41,696 nucleotides of DNA from Bacteroidales bacterium (GTDB lineage: Bacteria; Bacteroidota; Bacteroidia; Bacteroidales; UBA10428), in assembly GCA_016938235.1 (NCBI GenBank), contig JAFGVA010000132.1:1-41696 (forward strand). Direction: 5' to 3'. Positions 16,662 through 25,383 of the stretch are shown in pieces. The notes beneath the pieces are model-generated. The model searched no databases, had not been told where the DNA came from, and saw only the letters and a program-made list of their open reading frames with translations. Both the position numbers and the translations under genes were made by a program. Numbering within the stretch: position 1 is the first letter of the stretch; every line of letters begins with the position of its first letter.

Positions 16662-17537
16662 ATGAAACTTGAAATTGCCAACCTAAACAAAACCTACTCA
16701 AACGGAGTACAAGCACTTAAAGATGTAACACTAACAATTCCGAACGGACTTTTTGGGTTGCTTGGACCAAACGGAGCAGGTAAGTCAACTCTTATGCGCA
16801 CCATTGCTACTCTGCAAAGTGCCGATAACGGAGAAATAATGCTTGATGAAAGGGTAAATGTTTTAGAAGACAAACACACAGTCAGAAAATATCTGGGTTA
16901 TCTTCCGCAGGAATTTGGGGTATATAAAAATGTTTCTGCAGAAGCCATGCTTAATCAAATTGCCATTCTTAAAGGTATTATCGATAAAAAATCGAGAGAA
17001 GAATTGGTGCAATCCTTGTTGGTACAAACCAACCTTTATGAGGATAGAAAGAAAAAATTAGGTGGCTTTTCAGGTGGTATGAAACAACGCTTTGGTGTTG
17101 CCCAGGCATTAATTGGAAACCCGAAAATTATAATTGTTGATGAACCAACAGCCGGACTTGATCCTGCTGAAAGAAAACGTTTTCTGAATCTGCTGAGTGA
17201 AATCGGCGAAAACAAGGTAATAATTCTTTCTACACATATTGTTGATGACGTAAAAGACATCTGCTCTAATATGGCCATTATTAACAGAGGCGAAGTTAAA
17301 TATCAGGGTAAACCGGTAGAAGCCATTGAACAAATAAAAGGTAAAATCTGGAGAAAACAGGTTACAAAAGCAGAAGAAGAAGCCTGGGTTGAAAAACTAA
17401 ATGTAGTTTCTTCAAAAATATCTGATGGAATCGTTGACCTGCATATCTGGAGCGAAGAACCAATGGATGGATTTGAAAGTATATTGCCCGATCTTGAAGA
17501 TGTGTACTTTGCAGTAATAAATAACTACCTGAATTAA
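16662..17537 (+). CDS. ABC transporter ATP-binding protein (ABC-2 exporter type)
   Basis: 291 residues. Walker A GPNGAGKST (35-43), Q-loop LPQEFG near 83, signature GGFSGGMKQR (134-143, a variant of LSGGQ), Walker B IIIVDEPTAGLD (156-167) and the switch His in STHIVDD. It hydrolyses ATP to drive the permease encoded 34 bp downstream. The C-terminal 80 residues, after YQGKP, are an accessory domain as in DrrA/NatA-type subunits. It opens a two-gene operon on the plus strand, divergent from the symporter operon, with a candidate promoter and palindrome just upstream. The function is exporter energisation; the cargo is unknown. Confidence 0.92.
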   Translation: MKLEIANLNKTYSNGVQALKDVTLTIPNGLFGLLGPNGAGKSTLMRTIATLQSADNGEIMLDERVNVLEDKHTVRKYLGYLPQEFGVYKNVSAEAMLNQIAILKGIIDKKSREELVQSLLVQTNLYEDRKKKLGGFSGGMKQRFGVAQALIGNPKIIIVDEPTAGLDPAERKRFLNLLSEIGENKVIILSTHIVDDVKDICSNMAIINRGEVKYQGKPVEAIEQIKGKIWRKQVTKAEEEAWVEKLNVVSSKISDGIVDLHIWSEEPMDGFESILPDLEDVYFAVINNYLN

Positions 17538-17571
17538 TTCGTCCAATCAATAATCCTTAAAAAGCTGAACA

Positions 17572-20500
17572 ATGTTACTTCAAATTATACTGTTTGAAAT
17601 TAAATACAGGTTAAACAGGCCTGCAACATATATATATTTTGCCATTTTATTTGGTTTTAGTTTCCTGATTATTACCCTACCCGATTCTACAGTAAGCGAG
17701 GCTGGCGAGCAACTTCATAAGAACTCACCCTATGTTATCAGTCAACTGGTTGGCAGCTTCGTTTTGTTTGGATCTATAATACTGGCTGGAATTATGGGAG
17801 TGCCCGTTTACCGGGAATATGACCATAATTTTAATGAAATTATTTTCACCTTACCCGTTAAAAAATGGGAATACTTAAGCGGTAAATTCATTGGCTCTTA
17901 TCTTATTGCTGTTTTTGTGCATTTGGGAATCATTCTAGGTTTAATGATTGGTACATTCATGCCCTGGCTCGATGATACTGACTTAGGTCCTTTTATGCTG
18001 TCGGCTTATTTAACACCCTTGTTTACTTTTTTGTTGCCAAACCTTTTTATACTGGGGTCTATTTTCTTCACGGTGGGAACACTTTCACGTTCTCAATTGG
18101 CAATTTATGCGCAAGGCCTTATTCTTATGGTTCTATATTTCGTTCTAAGCACTTTAATGAATGATGTGGATACTAATCCTGTAAACTCAATATTTGAGCC
18201 TTTTGGTTCGGTAGCTGCAAGTTTTGAAACCAAGTACTGGACAACCTATGAGAAAAATAACCTCATGCTGCCATTTTCAGGCTATATTCTTATTAACAGA
18301 GCAATTTGGACAGCCTTTGGTATCCTGGTTGGAATATTTTGTTACCTTTTATTTACACCTATGCCAGACAGAAAGCTTTTTGGCAGAAAAAAAACCTTAA
18401 CGCAAATGCCAGATCAATTACCTGGTAAACGCGGATTATCAATTCCGGCTTTTGAGGGAGATTTTTCAATTCAAGCACAGCTCTACCAATTATGGTATTT
18501 TTCAAAATTCTATTTCAATAAAGTTATAAAAGCAATACCCTTCTGGATTATGCTGGCATGTGGTATTGGTCTTCTTTTGCTGGGTCAGTTTGGCATGTCG
18601 ATGCTGGGAGCAAAATCACTTCCCGTAACCTATATGTTGCTGGATTTTCTGCAGACTTATTTTATTATTTTTGTAGTTATAATAATAGCTTTATACTCCG
18701 GAGAGCTCATTTGGAAAGACGTAGATGTTAAAATTGCTCCTGTAATCGACAGTTCACCTGTTTCTGATAAAGTCCTGGTAATTTCCAAGTTTTTCGCGAT
18801 GATTCTAGTCGAACTACTTATAATTGGTTTTATAATTCTTACCGGAATTGGCGTTCAGATTTCACAAGGATTTTACCATTTTCAGGTCGATGTATACCTG
18901 AAGGTATTATTTCTACAAACCTTTACCTACATGGTTGTTCTTACATTCCTGGTATTCCTTATTCACACACTTATAAATAATAAATACCTCGGACATACAC
19001 TCGTAGTTGTCTTCTTTGTTCTTCAAATATTCTCGGGGCAACTGGGAATTGAACATATTTTAACCCAGTACGGCAACTCCATTGAGAAATCTTACTCCGA
19101 TATGAATGGGTTCAGCAATTTTGTGTTTCCAACATTAATTGTCTATTTCTATTGGTCACTACTTGGAATTATCTTCCTCTTATTTAGCATTCTATTTATT
19201 AAGCGGGGAAATATTGATACTGCAAAAGAGAGAATAAAAAACATGCAAATTTCTTTACGAAACAGCAATTTTAAATGGATTATACCTGCACTATTACTGG
19301 CTTTTGTTCTAACGGGAGCATTCATATATTATAACACCAACGTGCTCAATACTTTTAGAAATAAAAAGTCAGATCGAAATTATAAAGCTGAATATGAACT
19401 CACTTACAGCAGATACATCAATTATCCAAATCCAAGAATAACCGACGTAAAAATAGAAGCTGATTTATACCCGAAAAAAACTCGTGTTGAAATGAGAGGG
19501 CAGTTTAAACTGGTCAATAAAAACGATGTTAATATTGACACTTTCCATATTCAAACAAGCCCCTGGATTACCGTAAATAATCTTTCATTCAGTATCCCTG
19601 TAGAAATGATTGATAGTTCAAAAGATTATGGGTATTATATGTACAAGACCAAATCGCCGGTTCTGCCCGGTGATTCATTAAGCATGAATTTCAACTTTCT
19701 ATACCAGGAAAAAGGCTTTAACCACTGGGGACATTCAACACAACTGGTTCATAACGGAACATTCTTACACGATGAATTTGTACCGCATTTCGGATACAGT
19801 GAATCGCAGGAACTTAAGGATAAAAAAGAACGTAAAAAAGCAGGCTTGCCCGAGAAAGAATATGAATCACCCGAAATAACAGATACTGCAGAACTTGCCA
19901 ATGTTTATATAAGCGAAAATGCCGACCGAATCAACTACGAGTGTATTCTAAGTACCGATTTGGACCAGACTGCAATTACATGTGGAACACTGGTAAATGA
20001 ATGGACAGAGAATGACAGGCGTTTTTTTAAATATAAAATGCACGATAAGATGTGGAACTTTTATCCCTTCTTAAGTGCCAAATATGAAATTTTGAAAGAG
20101 GAATACAATGGAGTTGAAATAGCTATATATTACCATAAAACGCACGATTATAATATCGATAAAATGGTTAAGGCTGTTAAAATGACAATTGACTACTGCA
20201 ACACAAACTTTTTCCCTTATCAACACGATGCTATCAGGATAGTGGAATTTCCTCGTTATCAAAATTATGCTCAGTCGTTTGCAGGAACAATACCATTCTC
20301 GGAAGGAGTTGGTTTTATTGCCCAGGTTGATAAGAAAAATGAGATTGATTTGCCGTTTTATGTAACTGCACACGAAGTTGCCCATCAGTGGTGGGGACAC
20401 CAGATTTGTGCTGCTGGTGTTCAGGGAATGACTTTACCAATCGAATCACTTGCCGAGTACACCGCCATGATGGTCTTAAAGGAAGAATATGGGGACAAAA

Positions 20501-21156
20501 ATGCCGACAAATTTCAAAAATATCAATTAGACCGGTACATGTTACTTAGGGCTACAGAAAGGAAAAAAGAACCACCCTTATATCTGGTAGACAATCAGCA
20601 ATACCTAAGCTACCAAAAAGGCTGCCTGGCATTTAATGCAATCCGAAACTATATTGGTGAGGATTCTTTGAACCTTGCTCTTTCTAAATTTGTAAAGAAA
20701 TATTATTATCAGGATGCTCCCTACCCTACTTCGCTTGATTTAATTGGTTTTGTTGAAGATATGGTTCCCGATTCACTACAGTACCTGATTAACGATTGGT
20801 TCATGAATATTACGCTATACAGCAATCGAACCGATTCGGTATTCTATTCTGAAACCGATAATGGAAAATACCTGGTTGATGTTTACACAACCTCAATAAA
20901 GTACCAGGCAGATAGTCTCGGAAAACAGGACGCTCTTGAACTTAACGATTGGATAGATTTAGGTATTTACACAAAGACAGAAGGAAAAGAGGATTCCCTG
21001 ATTTATCTGAAAAAAGTATTGCTGAATGGGAAAAACAACAAGTTCTCGGTTGAGGTTAACTCCAAACCTGTTAAAGCCGGTATTGACCCCTTATTTCTGC
21101 AAATCGACAGAAATATGTATGACAATACCAAAGAGGTGAAGAAAAGCGAATCTTAA
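17572..21156 (+). CDS. ABC-2 permease fused to an M1-type metallopeptidase
   Basis: 1194 residues. Residues 1-600 hold about 12 membrane helices in two blocks separated by a cytoplasmic linker (about 265-315), consistent with two ABC-2 permease units. The last third is a gluzincin domain with HEVAHQWWGH near 925-934. The third zinc ligand would be the Glu of IESLAEY, 19 residues after the second His, one more than the HEXXH-X18-E of standard M1 enzymes. The exopeptidase loop usually written GAMEN reads GTIPFSEG, so N-terminal amine recognition may differ. The domain should sit outside the cytoplasm. Permease/M1 fusions are known in Bacteroidota and Proteobacteria. The paired ATPase is just upstream. 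Export coupled to trimming of a peptide is a possible role; the substrate is unknown. Confidence 0.88.
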   Translation: MLLQIILFEIKYRLNRPATYIYFAILFGFSFLIITLPDSTVSEAGEQLHKNSPYVISQLVGSFVLFGSIILAGIMGVPVYREYDHNFNEIIFTLPVKKWEYLSGKFIGSYLIAVFVHLGIILGLMIGTFMPWLDDTDLGPFMLSAYLTPLFTFLLPNLFILGSIFFTVGTLSRSQLAIYAQGLILMVLYFVLSTLMNDVDTNPVNSIFEPFGSVAASFETKYWTTYEKNNLMLPFSGYILINRAIWTAFGILVGIFCYLLFTPMPDRKLFGRKKTLTQMPDQLPGKRGLSIPAFEGDFSIQAQLYQLWYFSKFYFNKVIKAIPFWIMLACGIGLLLLGQFGMSMLGAKSLPVTYMLLDFLQTYFIIFVVIIIALYSGELIWKDVDVKIAPVIDSSPVSDKVLVISKFFAMILVELLIIGFIILTGIGVQISQGFYHFQVDVYLKVLFLQTFTYMVVLTFLVFLIHTLINNKYLGHTLVVVFFVLQIFSGQLGIEHILTQYGNSIEKSYSDMNGFSNFVFPTLIVYFYWSLLGIIFLLFSILFIKRGNIDTAKERIKNMQISLRNSNFKWIIPALLLAFVLTGAFIYYNTNVLNTFRNKKSDRNYKAEYELTYSRYINYPNPRITDVKIEADLYPKKTRVEMRGQFKLVNKNDVNIDTFHIQTSPWITVNNLSFSIPVEMIDSSKDYGYYMYKTKSPVLPGDSLSMNFNFLYQEKGFNHWGHSTQLVHNGTFLHDEFVPHFGYSESQELKDKKERKKAGLPEKEYESPEITDTAELANVYISENADRINYECILSTDLDQTAITCGTLVNEWTENDRRFFKYKMHDKMWNFYPFLSAKYEILKEEYNGVEIAIYYHKTHDYNIDKMVKAVKMTIDYCNTNFFPYQHDAIRIVEFPRYQNYAQSFAGTIPFSEGVGFIAQVDKKNEIDLPFYVTAHEVAHQWWGHQICAAGVQGMTLPIESLAEYTAMMVLKEEYGDKNADKFQKYQLDRYMLLRATERKKEPPLYLVDNQQYLSYQKGCLAFNAIRNYIGEDSLNLALSKFVKKYYYQDAPYPTSLDLIGFVEDMVPDSLQYLINDWFMNITLYSNRTDSVFYSETDNGKYLVDVYTTSIKYQADSLGKQDALELNDWIDLGIYTKTEGKEDSLIYLKKVLLNGKNNKFSVEVNSKPVKAGIDPLFLQIDRNMYDNTKEVKKSES

Positions 21157-21187
21157 TAAGATTTGTTAAGAGCTTAGAAACTATTAT

Positions 21188-21265
21188 CACGCTAAGATTG
21201 CAAAGAACCAGTTATGTAAAACAATACGTTACAAATGTTGCAAAAACACTGGCGATCTTTGCGTG
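21188..21265. repeat. Imperfect inverted repeat (REP-like) between converging genes
   Basis: The left arm CACGCTAAGATTGC (21188-21201) pairs with the right arm GCGATCTTTGCGTG (21252-21265), 12 of 14 bases. An inner CCAGT (21208-21212) pairs with ACTGG (21248-21252). The element sits in the gap between the permease/peptidase stop and the CydX-like stop, where two transcripts converge, so the folded RNA could protect both 3' ends. Similar CACGC/GCGTG palindromes recur in many bacterial genomes; that remark is general knowledge and was not searched. Confidence 0.5.
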
Positions 21266-21292
21266 GAACTTTCTTATTGATCGGCTTTTATT

Positions 21293-21400
21293 TTATGATA
21301 TTTCATCTTCAAAACGTTTCACCATATAAGCAACAAGCTTGTATGAAATGAAAATAAGAAGAGGCCAGGATAAAAACCATAATATTGATTCGGTATACAT
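21293..21400 (-). CDS. cydX: CydX-like small subunit of cytochrome bd oxidase
   Basis: A 35-codon ORF from ATG 21400 to TAA 21293, found 25 bp after the cydB stop on the same strand. The peptide begins MYTESILWFLSWPLL and continues through one membrane helix (about 6-26) to a charged tail KRFEDEIS. This is the size and topology of CydX/CbdX subunits, which sit beside the CydA hemes and stabilise the oxidase, although sequence identity to the proteobacterial CydX is not obvious. The Trp-rich N-terminal helix and the position right after cydB are the evidence. It could instead be a family-specific unnamed subunit. Confidence 0.7.
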   Translation of the reverse strand: MYTESILWFLSWPLLIFISYKLVAYMVKRFEDEIS

Positions 21401-21425
21401 AATATAGAAATTTACAGTTTAACAA

Positions 21426-22562
21426 TTAATAAACATGGTTTTCATGCGAGTCCAGCTCTTGTTTAGTCATTGGCTTTTTATTCATAGCACGCCAAAAGTA
21501 AACAATATATCCTAATACAAATGGAACCATAATGGACACAATTGCCATAGCCTTAAGGGTAAAATGGCTGGAGGATGCATTAATAATGGTTAAAGAACTG
21601 TTTATATCGGCCTGCGAAGGATAAAATGCTGTATTATTAAATCCTGCGATTAAAAATAATGCCACTACTGTAATTACAGTTCCAAATCCAGTGTAAAATA
21701 CAGCACGATTGGCCTTGCCTAAAAACAGAGCTTTTGCCAGTCCAAATAGAACAAGCACAACTCCGGCAAGAAAACTCAAACCTACCAAAGGCATTTGAAT
21801 AAGATTGTGCAGGTATTTAAAAGGTTCCATAAATACCTCACGGGTATCTGGGTTCACCGCAAATCCTTCCCGAACCATTAACCATATAACAAAAGTGAGA
21901 AAAGTTATAAGGAAGCCTATTGTATTTGGCCAAAGAGCTTTCTTTGCTCTGTAAATCAGATTATCGTCATCTATTGAATTAAGAAAATACAATAGAGCAT
22001 TTACCCTGGCAAGAAAGAATACAGCCAAGCCTAATGATAAATTATGAATATTAAGAGCTGCTTCAAGTCCTCTATAAGGAGTTTTCCATTCAACACTGCG
22101 AGCAGGCGATATTTCGAACATAGCACCCGTAAACAAGGTAGCAACCGCTGTTCCCAGTAAAATCGTTCCTAACGCACCATTCAGGAACAAAAATACTTCG
22201 AAGGTTTTTTGTCCCAGAAAATTATTTGGCCTTGTTCTGAATTCATAAGACACCGCCTGAATTACAAAGGCAAAAAGTATAAGAATCCAAACCCAGTAAG
22301 CTCCACCAAAGCTGGTTGAATAAAACAAGGGGAAAGAAGCAAAAAACGCTCCCCCGAAAGTTACCAGGGTGGTAAACGTAAACTCCCATTTTCTTCCAAG
22401 CGTGTTTACTATGAGAGTTTTTTCCTTTTCATCTTTGGTCAGGCTAAAGATAAAAGTCTGACCTCCTTGTACAAACAAAAGAAAAACCAGGAGGCCACCA
22501 AGCAGGGCATCAATAAAAAACCAATAATGTTGCAGTATTATATAATTTTCAGGATTGTTCAT
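21426..22562 (-). CDS. cydB: Cytochrome bd ubiquinol/menaquinol oxidase subunit II (CydB)
   Basis: 378 residues with about 9 membrane helices. It is the non-heme structural partner of CydA in the bd-type terminal oxidase, which reduces oxygen to water with quinol electrons and has high oxygen affinity. The protein begins MNNPENYIILQHYWFFIDALLGG, close to the Bacteroidota CydB style (FIDALLGGLLVF, QGGQTFIF), with RTRPNNFLG midway and a C-terminal helix ending in YIVYFWRAMNKKPM. It follows cydA by 17 bp and precedes the CydX-like ORF. It suits a microaerobic or oxygen-scavenging lifestyle. Confidence 0.93.
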   Translation of the reverse strand: MNNPENYIILQHYWFFIDALLGGLLVFLLFVQGGQTFIFSLTKDEKEKTLIVNTLGRKWEFTFTTLVTFGGAFFASFPLFYSTSFGGAYWVWILILFAFVIQAVSYEFRTRPNNFLGQKTFEVFLFLNGALGTILLGTAVATLFTGAMFEISPARSVEWKTPYRGLEAALNIHNLSLGLAVFFLARVNALLYFLNSIDDDNLIYRAKKALWPNTIGFLITFLTFVIWLMVREGFAVNPDTREVFMEPFKYLHNLIQMPLVGLSFLAGVVLVLFGLAKALFLGKANRAVFYTGFGTVITVVALFLIAGFNNTAFYPSQADINSSLTIINASSSHFTLKAMAIVSIMVPFVLGYIVYFWRAMNKKPMTKQELDSHENHVY

Positions 22563-22579
22563 TGTTTAAAGTTTTTAGA

Positions 22580-24172
22580 TTAATGATCGGATGGCCCTTT
22601 TTTAATCTGGGTAAACATTATCTTCAATTCAGCAATTAGCAGAGCTGTAAATGTGATACTAAATAATAAAAAGGTAACTTTTACCGATGATGCACTAATT
22701 TTAGTTACCGCCGTAAGTGTTGGCATTAGATCCTGAATAACCCAGGGTTGCCTGCCTACTTCGGCCACAATCCAACCGGCCTGTGAAGCCAGGTAAGCCA
22801 GTGGTATTGAAATTATACCAATAATGTATAACCATTTTTTATTCTGTAGTTTTTGCGTTAAAACAAAGTATAAGTAAACTACAAAAATCAGCAGAAAAAG
22901 CATCCCAAGTAAAACCATTGTATGGAAGGCATAAAAAGTAAGGGGAATATTAGGTATCAGTTTCAAAACATTCGTATTCTTTACTACCTCAGGATCTTCA
23001 TCATAATATGCTCCGTATCCGAAATACTTAAAATAATCATTCAGAAATACCGGATCCTGGAATTTTGAATACAAGTCAACAAACTTTACCGAATTTTTAT
23101 CTTTAACTTCAAGTAATTCTTTGAGTACCTGCTGGGCATGGTACCCTCGTTCAATCTTCTCCTGGAACGACATAATGTTATATTCCGGATTTCCATGAAC
23201 AAGATCCTTCACCCCTGGTACAAAAGTTTTAAAATCGCCATGAATCATGTAAGAAAGAAATCCTTTGAAGGGAACCTCCATTTTCAGAATAAATTTATCC
23301 TCGTTATTGAGTATTTCTTCATCATTGAATTTTGTTAAAATACCAAATGCCAACAGAGGTGCCTGCTCTGTACCTTCAAATAAACCTTCCATTGCGGCCA
23401 GCTTCATTGGCTGGGTATGTGCAACAGCTTTTGCACTGAAGTCGCCACTTCCAATCAGGTATAATGAGGAGATTATTCCAAAAATACTGGCGACAAGGAT
23501 ACTTTTCTTTGCCAGATTTATTTCACGCTTTTTAAGTAAAAACCAAGAACTTATACCAATAACAAACAATGCTGCAAGTACAAAGCCAGATGAGGTTGTA
23601 TGAGTAAATTTGCTGGCTGCCGATGGTGAAAACAAAACTTCCCAGAAATTAAGCATTTCATTTCGGGCTGTTTCAGGATTAAACCACATACCCACCGGAT
23701 TTTGCATCCAGCCATTTGCAACAAGAATCCAAAGTGCCGATAAGTTTGCTCCAATGGCTGTAAGCCAAGTTGCTGTAAGGTGAACTTTCTTGCTTACCTT
23801 CGTCCATCCAAAAAACATAATTGCAATAAAAGTAGACTCCATAAAGAAAGCCATAATACCTTCGATGGCAAGCGGAGCACCAAAAATATCGCCAACAAAC
23901 CAGGAATAATTCGACCAGTTTGTTCCAAACTCAAATTCCAGAATTATGCCGGTTGCTACTCCAATAGCAAAGTTTATTCCGAATAAGGTCATCCAGAACT
24001 TTGTTATACGTTTCCATTCCTCATTGCCCGTACGAACATAAATGGTTTCCATAAAGGCAATGATAAAACTGATTCCGAGAGTTAGGGGTACAAACAACCA
24101 GTGGTAGATTGCCGTAAGTGCAAATTGGGCTCTTGACCAGTTTACCAGTGATAAATCAATTTGTTCAAACAT
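22580..24172 (-). CDS. cydA: Cytochrome bd oxidase subunit I (CydA)
   Basis: 530 residues with about 9 helices. It carries heme b558, b595 and d. The N-terminal AIYHWLFVPLTLG has the heme-ligand His (about 23), FTHTTSSGFVLAALFV has the second ligand His, and FYAFHTMVLLG has the Met ligand of b558. The quinol-oxidising Q-loop begins with the conserved pattern KLAAME. It continues through a long insertion (about 255-400), common in Bacteroidota CydA, that holds an HGDFKTFVPGV block. It is a membrane protein catalysing quinol oxidation and oxygen reduction. It lies 13 bp after the DUF4492 gene and 17 bp before cydB, so the four genes should form one transcript. Confidence 0.95.
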   Translation of the reverse strand: MFEQIDLSLVNWSRAQFALTAIYHWLFVPLTLGISFIIAFMETIYVRTGNEEWKRITKFWMTLFGINFAIGVATGIILEFEFGTNWSNYSWFVGDIFGAPLAIEGIMAFFMESTFIAIMFFGWTKVSKKVHLTATWLTAIGANLSALWILVANGWMQNPVGMWFNPETARNEMLNFWEVLFSPSAASKFTHTTSSGFVLAALFVIGISSWFLLKKREINLAKKSILVASIFGIISSLYLIGSGDFSAKAVAHTQPMKLAAMEGLFEGTEQAPLLAFGILTKFNDEEILNNEDKFILKMEVPFKGFLSYMIHGDFKTFVPGVKDLVHGNPEYNIMSFQEKIERGYHAQQVLKELLEVKDKNSVKFVDLYSKFQDPVFLNDYFKYFGYGAYYDEDPEVVKNTNVLKLIPNIPLTFYAFHTMVLLGMLFLLIFVVYLYFVLTQKLQNKKWLYIIGIISIPLAYLASQAGWIVAEVGRQPWVIQDLMPTLTAVTKISASSVKVTFLLFSITFTALLIAELKIMFTQIKKGPSDH

Positions 24173-24185
24173 CTGCTGATAGAGT

Positions 24186-24392
24186 TTATTTTGTTAATTC
24201 TTCAATAACATGTCGGCTCCGCTCTTTGTCGGTGCTAAAATTGGATTCCAGGTATTTTTCAAAGAAAAAGATACGAAAAATCGCGAACATGATAAAAAGC
24301 TTGACTAAAATAATCAACCACAAGGTTTTTCCAATGGTCATGCTTTTAAAACCATTTAAATAGAATAAAAAAACTTTTTTTATCGTATTCAT
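24186..24392 (-). CDS. DUF4492 small membrane protein, first gene of the cyd operon
   Basis: 68 residues with one hydrophobic helix at about 24-44, flanked by KKVFLFYLNGFKSM and by a charged tail (ESNFSTDKERSRHVIEELTK). This is the DUF4492 pattern. Genes of this family lie directly before cydAB in Bacteroidota and some Campylobacterota. It starts the cluster, 13 bp before cydA. Its role is not established; an assembly factor or accessory subunit of the oxidase is the usual guess. Confidence 0.8.
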   Translation of the reverse strand: MNTIKKVFLFYLNGFKSMTIGKTLWLIILVKLFIMFAIFRIFFFEKYLESNFSTDKERSRHVIEELTK

Positions 24393-24494
24393 CTTTTGAA
24401 AAAATATTACTGACTAACATATAGCATTTTTAATTGTTCAATTTACAAAACAATTTAATACCATGCTTAACAGTACCCGTGACATACTTTTAAC

Positions 24495-25139
24495 TTATGC
24501 CATTAAGCATTCAAAAAGTTCATCTACATCCTCAACCAGAAAATCAGGACTTAGCTTTGCCAAATCCTCCATGCTGTGAAATCCATATCCAACAGCAACA
24601 CTAGTTATCAGCGATGCCCGGGCTCCTTCAATATCGTATGAAGTATCGCCAACCATTGCCGTATCTTCTTTTACCAGTTGGTATTTCTCAATTAAAATAT
24701 CTATTAAGGTCGATTTGTCGTGATTTCCGCTATAACCTGCGCCTTGTAAATCAGTAATATAGCGATCCATTTCAAAATGTTTAATTATTTCCCACGAAAA
24801 TTTTTCGTATTTCGAAGTAGCTACAAATAGCTTTTTACCATTTATAGATAATTCTGCAAGCAGTTCAATTATTCCATCGTAGGGAACGTTTTCATACTTT
24901 CCGTATTTTCCATAATAATCGCGAAAATATTTAACTGCATTTTCGGTTTGTTTATCATTTAAGCCATATATTGTTTTAAATCCTTGCTGAAGAGGGGGCC
25001 CGATAAATCCTTCCGGAATTGTTTCGGGTATTTCATTATGTAGTAACTGTTTCAGTGAGTGGCGTAAAGAATTTAAAATTCCCTCCGATGGATTGGTAAG
25101 CGTTCCGTCTAAGTCAAAAATTATGTTTGAAAATCTCAT
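24495..25139 (-). CDS. HAD-family phosphatase (phosphoglycolate phosphatase-like)
   Basis: 214 residues. HAD motif I FDLDGTLTN (nucleophile Asp9, acid Asp11), motif II VATSKYEKFS, motif III Lys in HDKSTL and motif IV VGDTSYDIEGAR. A helical cap (about 18-85) makes it subfamily I, like Gph and pyrophosphatase PpaX. It should dephosphorylate a small phosphoester such as phosphoglycolate; the exact substrate is unknown. It is upstream of the DUF4492-cyd cluster on the same strand, 102 bp away, with no terminator seen between. The region just before its ATG contains a 16-bp tandem repeat. Confidence 0.88.
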   Translation of the reverse strand: MRFSNIIFDLDGTLTNPSEGILNSLRHSLKQLLHNEIPETIPEGFIGPPLQQGFKTIYGLNDKQTENAVKYFRDYYGKYGKYENVPYDGIIELLAELSINGKKLFVATSKYEKFSWEIIKHFEMDRYITDLQGAGYSGNHDKSTLIDILIEKYQLVKEDTAMVGDTSYDIEGARASLITSVAVGYGFHSMEDLAKLSPDFLVEDVDELFECLMA

Positions 25140-25194
25140 GAAAAGTAAATTGTATCGCTAAGTAACTGATATTCTATGCAAATTGCAAGTATAT

Positions 25195-25258
25195 CCATTC
25201 TATCATTCATCCATTCTATCATTCATCCATTCTATCATTCATCCATTCTATCATTCAT
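25195..25258. repeat. Four perfect copies of a 16-bp tandem repeat
   Basis: CCATTCTATCATTCAT is repeated four times without any change. It lies 56 bp upstream of the HAD start on minus and 130 bp upstream of the THX promoter on plus. The copies carry no spacers, so it is not a CRISPR. Such arrays vary in copy number by replication slippage and may change promoter spacing; that effect is inferred. Confidence 0.9.
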
Positions 25259-25325
25259 TCAGAGACCCATTGCACAACATTTCAATCTCCCCGTATATTA
25301 AATAACTGACACCTAAATGTTTTTC

Positions 25326-25356
25326 TTTGTATATCAAGAAAGAATACTTAATTTTG
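25326..25356 (+). promoter_or_regulatory. Bacteroidota-type promoter for the THX gene
   Basis: TTTG (25326-25329), 19 bp, TAATTTTG (25349-25356): an exact match to the -33 TTTG and -7 TAnnTTTG pattern. The predicted start of transcription is near 25363, 20 or so bases before ATG 25384. This is one of the two best promoters in the window. Confidence 0.7.
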
Positions 25357-25383
25357 CATGCCTAACCAAAACGACCTGTCATT

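Noticed and set aside
16508-16690. Minus-strand ORF of 60 codons before the ABC ATPase
   Set aside because: It overlaps the ABC start and its likely promoter, and its product has a generic AT-rich composition. No family is recognised.
25195-25258. Possible CRISPR array
   Set aside because: The 16-bp units are contiguous with no spacers, and there is no cas gene nearby.
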